NCBI GenBank assembly: GCA_003313425.1 | Contig: NHZP01000008.1 | Span: 1,054,001-1,118,000 of the forward strand | Length of the DNA stretch: 64,000 nt | Reading direction: 5' to 3' | Origin: Pseudopyrenochaeta lycopersici | Lineage: Eukaryota; Ascomycota; Dothideomycetes; Pleosporales; Pseudopyrenochaetaceae | Shown here: positions 21,690 through 33,307 of the stretch, piece after piece | Layout: the number at the start of each line of letters is the position of its first letter | Position numbering within the stretch: position 1 is the first letter of the stretch | Made by a program: the position numbers and the translations under genes | The notes under the pieces: model-generated | What the model was told of the DNA's origin: nothing | Database searches by the model: none | The model's input: the letters and a program-made list of their open reading frames with translations, nothing else

Positions 21690-24600
21690 ATGCCGAAGAA
21701 AGCCATGTATGAGAAGTCAAGACCCTAGACAGGAATCTGTAATACTCATGCAATGACAGTGACTCCCGCATACCGGCATTGATTCGGAACGGCGCCCAGG
21801 TATGCTTGCGCCTGCCCCTCTGCTCCTCACCGAGCTCACAACGTGCAGGAAAAGAAACGAAGCTTTTTTGTCGTCGTAGGTGACCGACAAAAGGATGTCA
21901 TTGTCAACCTATACCACATTCTGCTTAATGTCGACGTCAAATTGAACAAATCCGTGCTTTGGGCCTATAAGAATAAGCTGCTAGGGTTCTCAAGGTGCGC
22001 AAGCCAGCCTGTGTCAAACTCTTGAGAGACTGACGAGATTCGTAGTCACCGAAAGAAGCGCGAAAAGAAGATCAAGAGCGAAATCAAGCGAGGCATTCGC
22101 GACATCGACACCGAAGACCCCTTCGAGCTATTTGTCTCGACCCAGAACATTCGATATGTATACTACAAGGAAACGGACAAGATTTTAGGTAACACATATG
22201 GCATGTGTATCTTGCAGGACTTCGAGGCGCTTACTCCAAACTTGCTTGCGCGCACAATCGAGACCGTCGAGGGCGGAGGCCTGGTCATTTTGCTCTTGAA
22301 GGGCATGAGCAGTTTGAAGCAGCTATACACATTGTCCATGGACATCCACTCGAGATACCGGACTGAAGCGCATAGCGATGTAGTTGCACGGTTCAACGAG
22401 CGATTCATACTGTCCCTCGGAAAGTGTGACAGCTGCTTGGTGGTGGATGATGAGCTTAACGTGCTGCCTATTTCAGGCGGAAAGCATGTGAAGCAACTAG
22501 CACCGCCGGATCCAGAGCTGGAGGGCCAGACGCCAAAGGCCAGAGAGCTGGCAGAGATTAAGGAGTCCCTGGCAGACTCCCCTCCTGTCGGCGATCTGAT
22601 CAAGCTCGCGAAGACGGTCGATCAGGCGAAAGCCCTCTTGACTTTTGTGGACGCGATTGTGGAGAAGACATTGCAGAGCACAGTGACCCTGACAGCAGCG
22701 CGTGGTCGCGGAAAATCAGCAGCTCTAGGTGTAGCGGTCGCAGCGGCAGTCGCGCATGGCTACAGCAACATCTACATTACTTCCCCCAGCCCAGAGAACC
22801 TAAAGACCTTGTTCGAGTTCATGCTCAAAGGCTTTGATGCACTAGGCTATGTCGACCACCAGGACTATACAATCATGCAATCAACGCAGCCTGAATTGAA
22901 CAAGGCCATCGTGCGAATCAACCTACACCGACAGCATCGACAGGTCATCCAATATATCAAACCCGAGGATTCGCATCAATTAGGCCAGGCAGAACTCTTG
23001 GTTATCGATGAAGCCGCAGCGATACCCCTACCGCTTGTGCGCAAGCTTATGGGCCCGTATCTAGTCTTCATGGCCTCGACAATCAACGGCTATGAAGGGA
23101 CTGGACGATCACTTTCTCTGAAACTTATACAGCAACTGCGCGAGCAGTCTCGTGGCCGAACGGCAAATGGATCAAGCCATATTGTAGACCGCTCTACAGG
23201 GAAAGAGACGAGGGATGGCACCGAGACTGCCATGGCTGGTCGTTCACTGCGCGAAATCACGCTCTCGGAACCTATCCGATACGCTCAAGGCGACTCGGTT
23301 GAGCGATGGCTCAACAATCTCCTTTGCCTCGACGCAACTCTACCTCGATCGAAGATCAACACTCAAGGATGCCCACATCCATCTGAATGCCAGCTGCTAC
23401 ACGTCAATCGTGATACACTCTTCTCTTACAACCCGGCCGCCGAACAATTCTTACAGAAGATGATGGCGCTATATGTGGCTAGTCATTATAAGAACACGCC
23501 CAACGACCTTCAGCTCATGTCCGACGCCCCTGCCCATCAACTCTTCGTTCTCACTGCACCTGCAGAAGACAACAAGCTCCCGGAGCCGCTTTGCGTCATT
23601 CAGGTTGCACTTGAAGGTCAGATCAGCAAAGAAAGCGTACTGAATAGTTTGTCAAGAGGACAGCGCGCAGGAGGTGATCTAATTCCATGGATCGTCTCGC
23701 AACAGTTCCAAGACGAGAATTTTGCAGGCCTATCTGGCGCGCGTGTCGTACGGATAGCAACAAATCCAGATTATGTGAAGATGGGGTATGGATCCCGAGC
23801 ACTTGAGCTTCTGGTCGACTTCTACGACGGCAAGCTTGCGAGTTTATCAGAGTCAGAACCCCAAGAGGTGGAGGAGATGCGAAGGGTAACAGAAGCTGAT
23901 CTGGAAAATGCGTCACTGCTACAGGACAATGTAAAGGTGCGGGACTCGAACGAGATGCCGCCACTCTTTGCCAGATTACCGGAGCTGAAAGCCCCTCAAC
24001 TCGACTATGTCGGCGTATCGTACGGCCTTACATCGCAGCTTCACAAGTTCTGGAAACGCGCATTATTCGTTCCAGTATACCTCCGCCAGACGCCTAACGA
24101 TCTCACTGGAGAGCACACATGCATTATGCTCCGCTCGCTAGAGACGACTTCGTCAGATGGCAGCTGGGTTGCTGCATTTGCCAAGGACTTCCAAAAGCGG
24201 TTCCTCTCCCTCCTCTCGTACCAGTTCCGAACATTTCCTGCAATCACCTCGCTCTCAATAGAAGAGTCTGCGTCGGCAGGTTCGAAGCTTGACGCGGACC
24301 TCGTACCCAGATTCATTAGCAAGGCCGAACTCGACGCTTTGTTCACACCCTTCGATCTCAAACGCCTCGACTCCTATGCAAACAACATGCTTGACTACCA
24401 TGTTATCCTCGATATGCTTCCATCAATTGCACAGCTCTACTTTACTGGACGACTAAAGGGCCAAGTCAAACTTAGTGGAGTCCAGACAGCGCTACTCCTA
24501 GCCATCGGCCTGCAACGCAAGGAGTTTTCGGACGTGGAGAAGGAGCTTGGTGTCAACTCTAGCCAGTTGATGGCTATGTTTGTTAAGATAATCCGGAAAG

Positions 24601-25099
24601 CTGCTACAGCGTTCCGCAGTCTGGTCGAAGGCGCGGTTGAGGAGACGATGCCGGAAGCTATGGAAGTCGAAGCAAATGGCGCTGATAGTGACGCGGAGGG
24701 CGTACAACAGCGCTTCCAGCCACTTGAGAAGGATTTAGAAGAAGAGCTGAAAGAGGGCGGCGACGAGATCTTGAAAGAAGAGCGTGAGAGGGCGAGGGGT
24801 CTTATTGATGCCCTTCCTCTGCACAGGTAATTTCAATTCCCTCTCATGTAGATTTTGCACATGGCAGACTGACACTGAATAGATATGAAATCGGAGCCGG
24901 TGCCGTTGATTGGGAAGATGCTGAACGCGCAATCAGTAAAGCAGCCACAAAAGGCGGATCAAGCAGCATGACTGTAGCCGTCAAGACGGGCGAGAAGAAG
25001 AGGAAGGTCGGCGAGGCGGTTGAAGAGGCATACAAAGAGGCGGAGAAATTCAAGGAAGGTGGGAAGAAAAAGAAACAGAAATCGAGCAAGCGAGGATAA
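21690..25099 (+). CDS. KRE33: RNA cytidine acetyltransferase (Kre33/NAT10)
   Basis: Five exons (21690-21706, 21760-21799, 21849-21994, 22046-24826, 24883-25099) give 1066 residues, next to 1056 in yeast Kre33. The enzyme uses acetyl-CoA and ATP to make N4-acetylcytidine in 18S rRNA and in tRNA-Ser/Leu (with Tan1), and works in the nucleolus in small-subunit assembly. Visible features are the TcmA-like N-terminal domain, Walker A GRGKSAALG near residue 288, the DEAAAIPLPLV Walker B region, the GNAT core (LSGARVVRIATNPDYVKMGYGSRALELL) and a basic C-terminal tail (KKKKQKSSKRG). The first coding exon is only 17 nt and holds MPKKA plus part of the next codon. The third intron starts with GTGCGC. 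Confidence 0.96.
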
Positions 25100-25514
25100 G
25101 TGCTTGATATTCGACGTTGCATAGTCAAGGCGTTTCGAGGTGTTTACTATCCGGAAAAGACTACTATATTGCATGTGGTGGGATATTTAACAATGTACGC
25201 ATTTGTAGAAAGGATCATTGCCCCTGAAGCTCGTTCATCTTGCAATCATTCTGATTAATCCTCTCAAGCTATCACGTGTCAAGTTTGACGACACACGATG
25301 GCATGTGAGGGAGCCACAACTAGGAGATATTCTCTCGTCGTATAAACAAGAAAAAGGCGATTGATCAAAGGGGGTTTTTAAAGTATTAATCATTACGAGT
25401 AAGATAGTAAGTTGGGTGGTGCAATATGCATAAGGTTGCAATCAATCATTGGATATCATTTGTGCAGGAAACAAACGCCCCATGCTCCCTCCCCTTCCGC
25501 CCCTTGATGTACGC

Positions 25515-27917
25515 CTAGAAAGCATCTTCATTTGGACAAGCCGTTACATCATGACCCTCGCTTTCACATAACGCACACCACTTGTCTGGATCCGCTACCG
25601 CTGCGCCCTTGGGTGGCACTAAGCTCGAGTTTATGTTGGTGAAAGCAGGCATGGGAAGAGGTGCCGTCGGTGCACTACCAGGCGGCTTCGATGGACTGAG
25701 GACTGAAGGACGCGAGCGATCGGATGAAACGGAGAGGTTGCGAAGACCTTCAATGACGAGATCTTTGCCGTTACGTGTCCCGTTCTCTCTGGAGTGTAAT
25801 GTCTCCCCGCCCATTGCCGAGCAGTTAAGAATGTCGTGGCCGCCAGTCTCGCAGATTTCGCACCAGAGCACACTGCTGTTGGCTGACGAGCGACCGTCAG
25901 ACTCTGCCATGGGTGCAAGAGCTGGAGGGACGTCACGACGAGACGAGTCTCTCCAGTTTACTACTGTTCCCTTGGAGTCCCGTCCTGATGATCGCTTCTC
26001 TTGTGTCGCAGTGTGCTCAGACAAGCCGTTGCTGATGACACTCTCACGCTGTTCAGCCAAACCAAGCTGGCTCTTCAACTTCTCGAGTTCGCGCTCTAGC
26101 TCTTCTTCCCGGTAGGCCTTTCGCTCTACCAGGCCACGCAGTTCCTCCTTTTCGCGCTCGAGGCGTTCAGCAGTTGCTTGGGCGGTCTTAAGCTCCTCAG
26201 GGTGCACCGATGAGCCTTGCCGCGATAGAGGAGAACGAGCAAGGTCCTCGGCGCCACCGGAGCTGAGTGAGTGAATGATGGCTTTAAGGCCTCGAATCTC
26301 ATCATCGCGCTGCTCAACCTCCCGTTGTCCAGGTGTGTGCGGAGATTCGACCATGGTATTTGCGCCCTTCAAAGCTGCGGCTGCTTTCTCGCGTTCGCGA
26401 CGTAGCTCTGATCGTCCTCGCTCGACTTCACCCCGCAGGAACTCGACCTCCCCTCTTGCTTCTGCCTCGCCTCTTCGTGCATCTTCAAGACCCTCTTCTA
26501 GCTCTTGTACGAGCTCTTCCAGTTGCTTCAATTGCATGGCCACAGTCTCGACGTCTTCGCTCCGAGATTGATACTCGCGCAATTCATCTTGCAGCTCTTC
26601 TACCTTCTTCTCATACACGCGTTCGGTCTCGGTACTCGCCAGTTCCAGGGTATCGATTGTGCTTCGGAAGTCTGAGCGATGGGCGTCGAATTCGGACGTC
26701 AGCATAGCAATCTTGTCGTTCTTCTCTCTAAGAAGCGATCGCAGCTGGCTGACGTCGTTGGGCTCTCCGTTGATTTGCGAGGCACCGAAATCGATGCCGT
26801 CTCCAGGGATCAGGTTCTGGATTTCGGACAAGCTCGCTTCCATCTCGCTCAAAGACGAGGCTTGGTCTTTGAGCTGCTTGTCACGCTCCTCGAGGAGCTT
26901 GGTAAGGCGCTGCACCTCATCGGCCGGACTGGAGCCAGGCCGAGAGCCCGGCCGTCGATTCTTGAAGCTAGCCAGAGAGTCATTGCTGATGCGTGAAGCG
27001 GCAATTGGCGTTGTCTCAAGGTCCTCGTCGATGGTGTCTTGTTGGCCGAGGCGAGAGCTGCTGCGAGAGTAGGGCCGCTGTGGCCCTGGAGTGCGTGGCT
27101 TCTGTTGTAGCGGGGCGACCTTGGGAGGCGCCGGGCTGTTGAATCGCGGGGGTGCCGGGCTGGCGAATCTCGGTGGTGCGCCGATGGCACTCTTGGAGAA
27201 GCCAGAGGGCGGGAGTCCCCCGGAGCGTCCCGGGGTGGCAGCGGGATTCGGTTTCTGGCGATGTGGGGATTCTGGGCGCAGCGAGGGGCGTGCTATGGGC
27301 TTGAACTGAGGGCTCGGAGCGCGGGCTCCCGGGCCGAGCGACTGCGAGAACTTGGGTATCGAGGGCGTGTCTGGGCTGAAGGCGGGCTTGCCGGTGGTGG
27401 AGAGGCTGAATTTGTTGTAGGCGGGGGTCGGGGGCGTGTGCGGGAAGTCGGACGAGTCTGCTGAGGAGCGTTTGGCGGCGCGGTGGACGGGCAGGAAGAT
27501 GCCCGCGCCGGGGACGGAGGTCTGGAAGTACTGGTGGCTGGACGACGGTCAGCAGCGGAGCAGGCGCAGGGGAAGTGTGGCAGCAGCATACCCATCGACC
27601 TCTCCGTCGTTCTTGCCGCGCTGGGCATACTCTCTGCTCAACTCGACGCCGGCAAAGACGCCCTTCTTGCCGCGCACGCTGCCGACGAAGAGCACGACGC
27701 CGTGCATGCCGCCGGGCACGTCGACGGTGTCGCCCACGCCAATGTCATGCCCGTCGGCGCCCATTCTGTTGGATGGCGAGGAGCCGCCGACCAGAGCATT
27801 CAGCGAGGCCTTGCGTGCAAACTGCTGCTGTGCCGTGAGCGACAGGTTGGGCGACGACGCGGTTGGGTTCAGGCTGGGTCGGATGGGCCCCAGACGGCGA
27901 GGGCTGTGAAGACTCAT
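25515..27917 (-). CDS. CLIP-170/Bik1/Tip1-type microtubule plus-end protein
   Basis: Two exons (27917-27592 and 27537-25515) give 782 residues. An N-terminal CAP-Gly domain (about residues 45-125) contains the tubulin/EB1-tail binding signature GKNDGEVDGHQYF across the splice junction. A basic Ser/Pro-rich linker follows, including a near repeat PPRFASPA / PPRFNSPA. A long coiled coil covers roughly residues 320-610. Two C-terminal zinc knuckles follow, CEICETGGHDILNC and CALCESEGHDVTAC. This is the full CLIP-170 layout, so the protein should ride growing microtubule ends and link dynein/Lis1 or cargo. An in-frame ATG at 28013 would add 32 residues, but the family-like start is MSLHSPRRLG at 27917. 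Confidence 0.92.
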
Positions 27918-28909
27918 GCTGGCTGCCCGCGTTGGCCCGGGACGTCCTGCTTCGAGTTTCACACGCAAGGAAGGCGGTTTGTTATTGTCGACGGGACGTT
28001 GTACAGGGGTCAAGGGTCAGATATCGCTGCACACAACTCACCGCACACTATTACCCGACTGCCCAATCACCTGCCCATCAATCGCCCTTCTAGCGGGGCC
28101 CGTCCCCTTTTCCCTGCACGTCAAACTGCCCCCATCTGACATGGACGTTGTTTATGCGCCTTACGCCACCACACGCCACCTCGCTGAACAAAGTCTGGTT
28201 CGCGGTACGGCATCGGGCAGCCGCATCCCAAGCCCTGCGCCAGGCGGCTCTCCTGGAAACACTGTCAACAACAACAACGACAACCACCTTCTTTGACTCT
28301 GGATCCTGTCTGCCACTGGCAGCCACTAGGCCATCGATTCCCAGTTTCGCGTATTTCTTTCGTCTACCCTTGCTATCAGTCTATCGGAAAACGGGATTAG
28401 ATCTGAATAAGATTTAGATCGGAATACGATTTCGATCGGAATACGACTTTGACAGCAGAAGACGCGTGCTCACGTGAATGCGGCGGCGTGTGCAACTTGG
28501 AGTCGTCTCGCGGACGCCTGCATCATTGTGGGCGATGCGCCTCGCTCCCATACTGTTGTTTTCAGATATCGAGTCATGTGACACACTGTCCAAGCGGAGT
28601 ACATACACCAGCTCCCAATGTAGAAGAAATTCCAACCTGCGTAAGGCAATATGACATGATTTGCGCCCAGTTCCTGTGTTTGTCGCTTTCAGCATCCATA
28701 TTCATTAGACTCGGCAACAATCTCATTCTGCTGTAACTCGGTGGTGCCCGCAGCCGCTGGCCGGCTCGCTTGTACCATCTCGGCGGTGGTTTTCCACTCG
28801 TGCCGACGACATCATTCGGGAACCTTTTGAACCTCGGCACGTTCGCATTCAACCCCAGAGTTCAAGATGAGCTCCGATCCGCCATGTTCACAAATCAACG
28901 ACCGCAAAT
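27918..28909. other. Divergent intergenic region, CLIP / APH-like kinase
   Basis: About 990 bp lie between the two start codons. It contains an (AAC)-rich stretch near 28264-28285, a three-copy 17-bp tandem repeat (28395-28444) and otherwise unremarkable sequence. Frames on either strand are short and look like chance. Confidence 0.45.
28395..28444 (+). repeat. 17-bp tandem repeat, three copies
   Basis: Copy 2 (28411-28427) reads GATTTAGATCGGAATAC and copy 3 (28428-28444) reads GATTTCGATCGGAATAC. Copy 1 (28395-28410) is a 16-bp degenerate version. A partial fourth unit (GACTTTG) follows. Each complete unit contains the palindrome GATC within AGATCGG or CGATCGG. Confidence 0.8.
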
Positions 28910-30174
28910 ATGGCCGGCAACGTTCGACAACCAATTGACGTAGCCTCACTCGAGCGCTACATTTCTACCAATGTTCCTGAGATTGCTGTTCCACTGGACG
29001 TGAAGCAGGTACAGTATGCTTCGTCCAGGTGCAAGGGGATATGCTAACGACGGCGTAGTTTGGATATGGACAGTCAAATCCAACATACCAATTGACCGAC
29101 AAGAATGGGAAGAAGTTTGTCATGAGGAAGAAGCCTCCGGGGCAGCTTCTCTCAAAGGTACGATGCCTGCCGCTCGAGTTTGACATTGTATACTAACATG
29201 TTGCAGACCGCACACAAAGTCGATCGCGAATACCGAATCATCCACGCCCTCGAGAAGACCGACGTACCAGTTCCCAGAGCACTATGCCTTTGCCAGGATG
29301 AGAGCATCATCAGAACCGACTTTTATATTATGGACTTTCTCGATGGGCGTATCTTCGAGGATCCCGCCATACCCGGTGTGACTCCCGAGGAGAGGACTAA
29401 AATGTGCGACGTCTTCATTTACGAGTGTTATATAAGCATGCGCTAATTTATATATTTAGGTGGCATTCCGCAATAACAACTCTCGCCAAATTCCACCACG
29501 TTGTCCCTAAAGAAGTCGGCCTTGGATCCTACGGCAAGCCCTCTGGGTTTTACAACCGCCAAATCGCAACCTTCAATACCATCTCACAATCACAGGCCTC
29601 AGCCAAAGACAAGGAGACTGGCATACCTGTAGGCAAGATCCCACATCAAGACGACATGGTCACCTTCTTCAGCGACGCAAAGACACAACCCAAAGACCGC
29701 GCAACTCTCATCCATGGCGACTACAAGATCGACAATGTAGTCTTCCACAAGACAGAACCCCGCGTAATCGGTATCTTGGACTGGGAAATGAGCACAATCG
29801 GACACCCGCTCTCAGACCTGAACAACGTACTCGCTCCCTTCCTCACCGCCTCTTCGGAAAAAGCACACTCCATTGGGCGTGCGCACCAGGGCTTCCAGCC
29901 AGGCGCTACGCCAGGTCTACCCTCGCGTGAGCAGTTAGTAGAGTGGTACACGGCGGAAGCTGGCTGGGATCCCAAGCCAGACTTTACCTGGGGAGATGCG
30001 TTTAGTACATACAGGAGTGCAATCATCATGCAGGGTATTGCAGCGAGATATGCCTTGAGACAGGCCAGTAGCACGCATGCACAGGAGTATGGACAGATGA
30101 TGAAGCCGTATGCGGAGATTGCGTGGGATTTGGTGCAGGAGATTAAAAAGGGACACGAGAAGGCAAAACTATGA
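28910..30174 (+). CDS. APH-fold phosphotransferase, ACAD10/11 N-domain-like
   Basis: Four exons (28910-29008, 29059-29157, 29207-29403, 29460-30174) give 369 residues. The kinase-like core has the ATP lysine region KFVMRKKPPGQL, the Brenner catalytic loop LIHGDYKIDNVVF and the metal-binding GILDWEMSTIGHP. It is closest in style to the aminoglycoside-phosphotransferase-like domain of acyl-CoA dehydrogenases 10/11, which phosphorylates 4-hydroxyacyl-CoAs in mammals. Here it stands alone, without the dehydrogenase domain. A role in hydroxy-acid or hydroxyacyl-CoA breakdown is inference. The third intron begins with GTGCGA, a weak donor, but it has a strong GCTAAT branch and is required to join ERTKM to WHSAIT. 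Confidence 0.88.
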
Positions 30175-30726
30175 GAGACACCTCGATCCGAAATGTAGAT
30201 TTGTACAAGTCTGAGAATTCAAAGTTTTGTCTCTGCTCTAGGCGGTTGCACGCGTGAACGTGTGACTATCTGGTTTGGTGGGCCATGTATGTTGCAGCGA
30301 GACAATAATAGAAATGAACGAGGCTGCCACAAGAAACTCCAAAGTTCGGATGCGATTGTTTATTCCGAATTACTGACTATCTGAATGTGTGATCAAGGTG
30401 ATTCGTAATTTGCCGACACTTTTTCTCTAGACGAGCTTTTGTTGCATCCGACCTTTCCAATATGATGTGAAATCCCAAATTGGTATCATGTGGTGTAATG
30501 TCGTCCTATAGATCGTAAATGTCAACTAAGATGCTTCGTAGAATATCCTCCGAGAATGTAGATGTCAAGGTGGCCGGGCGTCGAAGAACCCAGGAGAGGC
30601 ATACCCACACACTATTGCGCCTTAAACGCCATGCTCTACCACCAAAGAGTCTGCCATAGTCGCCTTTTTCGTTTCGTCTATAATGTTTCCACCTGGTGTA
30701 TGTCCGCAAAGTGGTCATGTGCTGGC
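30175..30726. other. Convergent 3' region
   Basis: The 550 bp between the convergent stops of the kinase gene and SmG hold only 3' flanking sequence that I can interpret. It is AT-rich toward 30290-30480, consistent with UTR and polyadenylation signals. No gene was recognised. Confidence 0.4.
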
Positions 30727-31136
30727 CTACCGTCCGATCTTCGGTACGTCCTGATTGATACGGTCCAACGCCTACAACCAAAGTCAGCACTTGTCCATGT
30801 CCAACGGAGAGGGGCACATGTGATTCGTACTTCGAGCATAACAACCGCATTTCCACGAATAACCACCATACCAATTCGGACCTTCTCTCCGCCGGCCTTC
30901 TCCTCCAGGGCCTCATCGAGCACGATGTTTAGATAGACCTGAGAGACAATCAGCATGCAGCTGCGGAAGTAGGGGAGATGGACATACATCGTATCCTCGG
31001 AGTATGCCCATGACTTTGCGACTTCCATTGAGCTGCACCAAGACACGCTTCTCCAAGTACTGTCTGAGGTTAGAGAAATAGCCAAGGCTAACCTGAGGAA
31101 ACTCACCTTCTTCAATTCGGGTTGCGCCTGAGGCAT
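30727..31136 (-). CDS. SMX2: Small nuclear ribonucleoprotein G (SmG)
   Basis: Four short exons (31136-31107, 31059-30988, 30938-30831, 30771-30727) give 84 residues. The Sm1 motif covers KKYLEKRVLVQLNGSRKVMG and then ILRGYDVYLNIVLDEA. Sm2 is RIGMVVIRGNAVVMLE, and the tail is ALDRINQDVPKIGR. SmG is one of seven Sm proteins that ring the Sm site of U1, U2, U4 and U5 snRNAs. Length fits the family (76-84). The gene is divergent from NTR2, with 265 bp between starts. No single open frame covers the protein; it appears only after splicing. Confidence 0.96.
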
Positions 31137-31401
31137 ATTGACGGTTTGTATCTGTCTTTAAGCTTCTGAAGAGCGTGCCAAGCTTCCTAGGATTGTTGCA
31201 AGTGGAAGTGGTGGTAGGGGTATCAAGACTTGTGGCTCGGGGTGTGGAGTTCACGAGCAATGTTGTGGAGGTGGGATAGCTTTTTGATAGCTTGGCGCAC
31301 GGGCCGGTGCTCAAAACGTGACGACGGTGTTGCCTACCTCTTGCTAGAGCATCCAACTATACTTAACCCGAATCTTTGTCTTAAGTAACGATTATAAAAA
31401 T
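31137..31401. promoter_or_regulatory. Shared divergent promoter SmG / NTR2
   Basis: These 265 bp lie between the SmG start (minus, 31136) and the NTR2 start (plus, 31402), so two splicing-factor genes share one upstream region. A short AT-rich stretch (ATTATAAAAATATG) ends at the NTR2 start and may act as a TATA-like element or leader. Confidence 0.5.
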
Positions 31402-32742
31402 ATGAAGAGATCAGGCTCAGGGCGCGTCGCGCGCAAGGTCGGGTCCTACGACGACGATTCGGCGGACAGCGCGAACAGCTCGCAAAATGAGACACAGAAG
31501 CCCACAGGTAAATCCTCGCCTAGTCGCAATTACTCAAGGTGCCTGTCTAACCTCAGTAGGCATTCCGTGCTAACTGGCAAAACAGTTGTCAAGCGGCCAA
31601 CAATCGGAAAGGCTAAGAAACGCTCGTCTCTGCGAATATCATTCGGTCCAGGAGAGGACGCCAACGATGGCGACGAGTCTAGCGATGCGGCAGTAGCTAC
31701 GCCAAAGAAATCGAATCTCAGTCGCATAGCCTTGGAGAAGAGTGCACAACTACGCGCGCGATCACCACTTGTTTCTGAAGCCTCCCGACCCGTTGACGAT
31801 GACCGACCTTCATACAGCAAAGACTACATAGCAGAATTGCGCAACTCTACACCTTCGACTCCCAGGGATCTGAAGGTATCCGAGGAGGAACAAGAGGAGA
31901 CTCGAGCACTCGACATTGCCTCCAAGTTTGGTCCAACCGCATCCATCGAGTATGCGTCCGCCATACCCACAGAAGCCGAAATACAGGAGAAGAAAGCGCG
32001 GCGTAAGCGGTTGGCGCTGCAGGAGAATGCTCTCGACGACGACGAAGACCGACCATGGGCATCAGACGATGAGGGAGAGGATGAGTTCAGACAAAGAAGA
32101 AATGAAATCTCGGTACGGCCGAAAGAGAAGTACCCCGAGACACGCCTGATACACGATGATGAAGACATAGCGGAAGGCTTTGATGATTTTGTTGAAGATG
32201 GCAAGATATCACTCGGTCGCAAATCTGAACGGGAAGCACAAAGAAGACGGCGGATGGAGATGGCAGAGCTTATCAACGACGCAGAGGGCTCGGAAGACGA
32301 TGGCTCAATTGATTCGGATGAGGAGAGGAATGCTGCATTTGCCGCAGCCCAAGCACGTGCAGGCAGATACGGCCAGAAAATCGACGACGAAGAGGACGGC
32401 ACGAAGACACCACCGAGGATCACACCCCTCCCGGATTTAGATGAAGTCTTAGAAGGTCTCTCAATAGATATACAGACCAAAAAACAGAGGAAAGACATGA
32501 TCCTACAGAAGCTGCAGGAGCTCAAAGATGACAAAGTCAGGATTGAGGAGAGGAAGAAGTTTCTCCAGGAGCAGTTACAGAAAACAGGCGAAGAGTACGA
32601 GAAGCTGCGTCAGGACGCAGGTCTTCCTGCACTACCTGCCAATGGCATCGAAGGAGGAAGACTGATTACAGAGAGGGGCCTGGACAGTCTAGGGACCACA
32701 CCTCTAGCAGGTCGCTCGAGTGGAGACTCAGATGATGAGTAG
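31402..32742 (+). CDS. NTR2: NTR2-like spliceosome disassembly factor
   Basis: The preferred model has two exons (31402-31507 and 31586-32742), giving 420 residues. The unspliced frame is also open (446 residues), because the 78-nt intron has no stop and is a multiple of three. The protein is highly charged. A block of RPTIGKAKKRSSLRISFGPG resembles the NTR2 family N terminus, DRPSYSKDYIAELRNSTPSTP is its most typical motif, and the C-terminal half has a coiled coil (about residues 320-380). In yeast, Ntr2 binds Ntr1 and recruits Prp43 to release intron lariats, and also contacts Brr2. This copy should be nuclear. Confidence 0.85.
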   Translation: MKRSGSGRVARKVGSYDDDSADSANSSQNETQKPTGKSSPSRNYSRCLSNLSRHSVLTGKTVVKRPTIGKAKKRSSLRISFGPGEDANDGDESSDAAVATPKKSNLSRIALEKSAQLRARSPLVSEASRPVDDDRPSYSKDYIAELRNSTPSTPRDLKVSEEEQEETRALDIASKFGPTASIEYASAIPTEAEIQEKKARRKRLALQENALDDDEDRPWASDDEGEDEFRQRRNEISVRPKEKYPETRLIHDDEDIAEGFDDFVEDGKISLGRKSEREAQRRRRMEMAELINDAEGSEDDGSIDSDEERNAAFAAAQARAGRYGQKIDDEEDGTKTPPRITPLPDLDEVLEGLSIDIQTKKQRKDMILQKLQELKDDKVRIEERKKFLQEQLQKTGEEYEKLRQDAGLPALPANGIEGGRLITERGLDSLGTTPLAGRSSGDSDDE

Positions 32743-33005
32743 TGATAATTCGATTGCAGGCAATGGTTTACTAATGACCATGTTTGATCGTGTAATAATA
32801 TCCTTTACATCCGCAACCACACATGTAGCGTTCCGTGACGCTTGAAGATAATCGCTTTGTTGTACAACAACTACTGCCTGTAATAGTCCTCTTTACCCTG
32901 AACGCCTGCCCATGCTCCCAAAAATGCGCATTGTCCTCCCGTTTCTATCTCGACCGACGGATACTGAATTTAGAAGTCTTCCTTGCCTCCCTTAGAACTA
33001 TCTCG

Positions 33006-33307
33006 TCATTTATTCGCATCCAAGTCGGCCCAGACCTTCTCAATTCTCTCCCTCTTTTCTTTCGCAGCCTCGCGATTGAGCCGAGTCCGTTCGAGCCGAA
33101 GTCCTCGTAGACACATGTTCACTTTATACTTGGCATCGGTGCAGTTGCCAGTGACTTTCCAGATAAATCCACGGGCGTGGCATTCGTCGAGGGCGGCGAC
33201 GACGTCTGCGCAACCTGTCGCAAATCAGCCAATGTCCGCAAGACCATCTTGGGTCAGAATGTAGGCGCACTTTTTTGAACTTCCTCAGTGTGTAGATGGG
33301 GATGCAT
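33006..33307 (-). CDS. CMC2: COX assembly mitochondrial protein 2 (twin CX9C)
   Basis: Two small exons (33307-33271 and 33214-33006) splice to 81 residues and were found by reading the minus strand. Exon 1 gives MHPHLHTEEVQK. The junction completes a Ser and continues SCADVVAALDECH. Twin CX9C pairs are clear: C-ADVVAALDE-C and C-TDAKYKVNM-C. The basic helical tail runs LRLERTRLNREAAKEKRERI. Cmc2 is an intermembrane-space protein imported by Mia40 that is needed for cytochrome c oxidase assembly. Length matches the family. The 56-nt intron starts with GTGCGC, a weak donor, with GCTGAT and GACAG at its 3' end. It lies divergent from prefoldin subunit 2. Confidence 0.92.

Noticed and set aside
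27483..28139. 218-codon plus-strand frame
   Set aside because: Antisense to the CAP-Gly exon and its upstream region; composition reflects GC-rich complement, with no domain.
31824..32534. 236-codon minus-strand frame, Ser-rich
   Set aside because: It is the exact antisense of the acidic NTR2 exon; Ser runs come from complementing GAA/GAC-rich codons.
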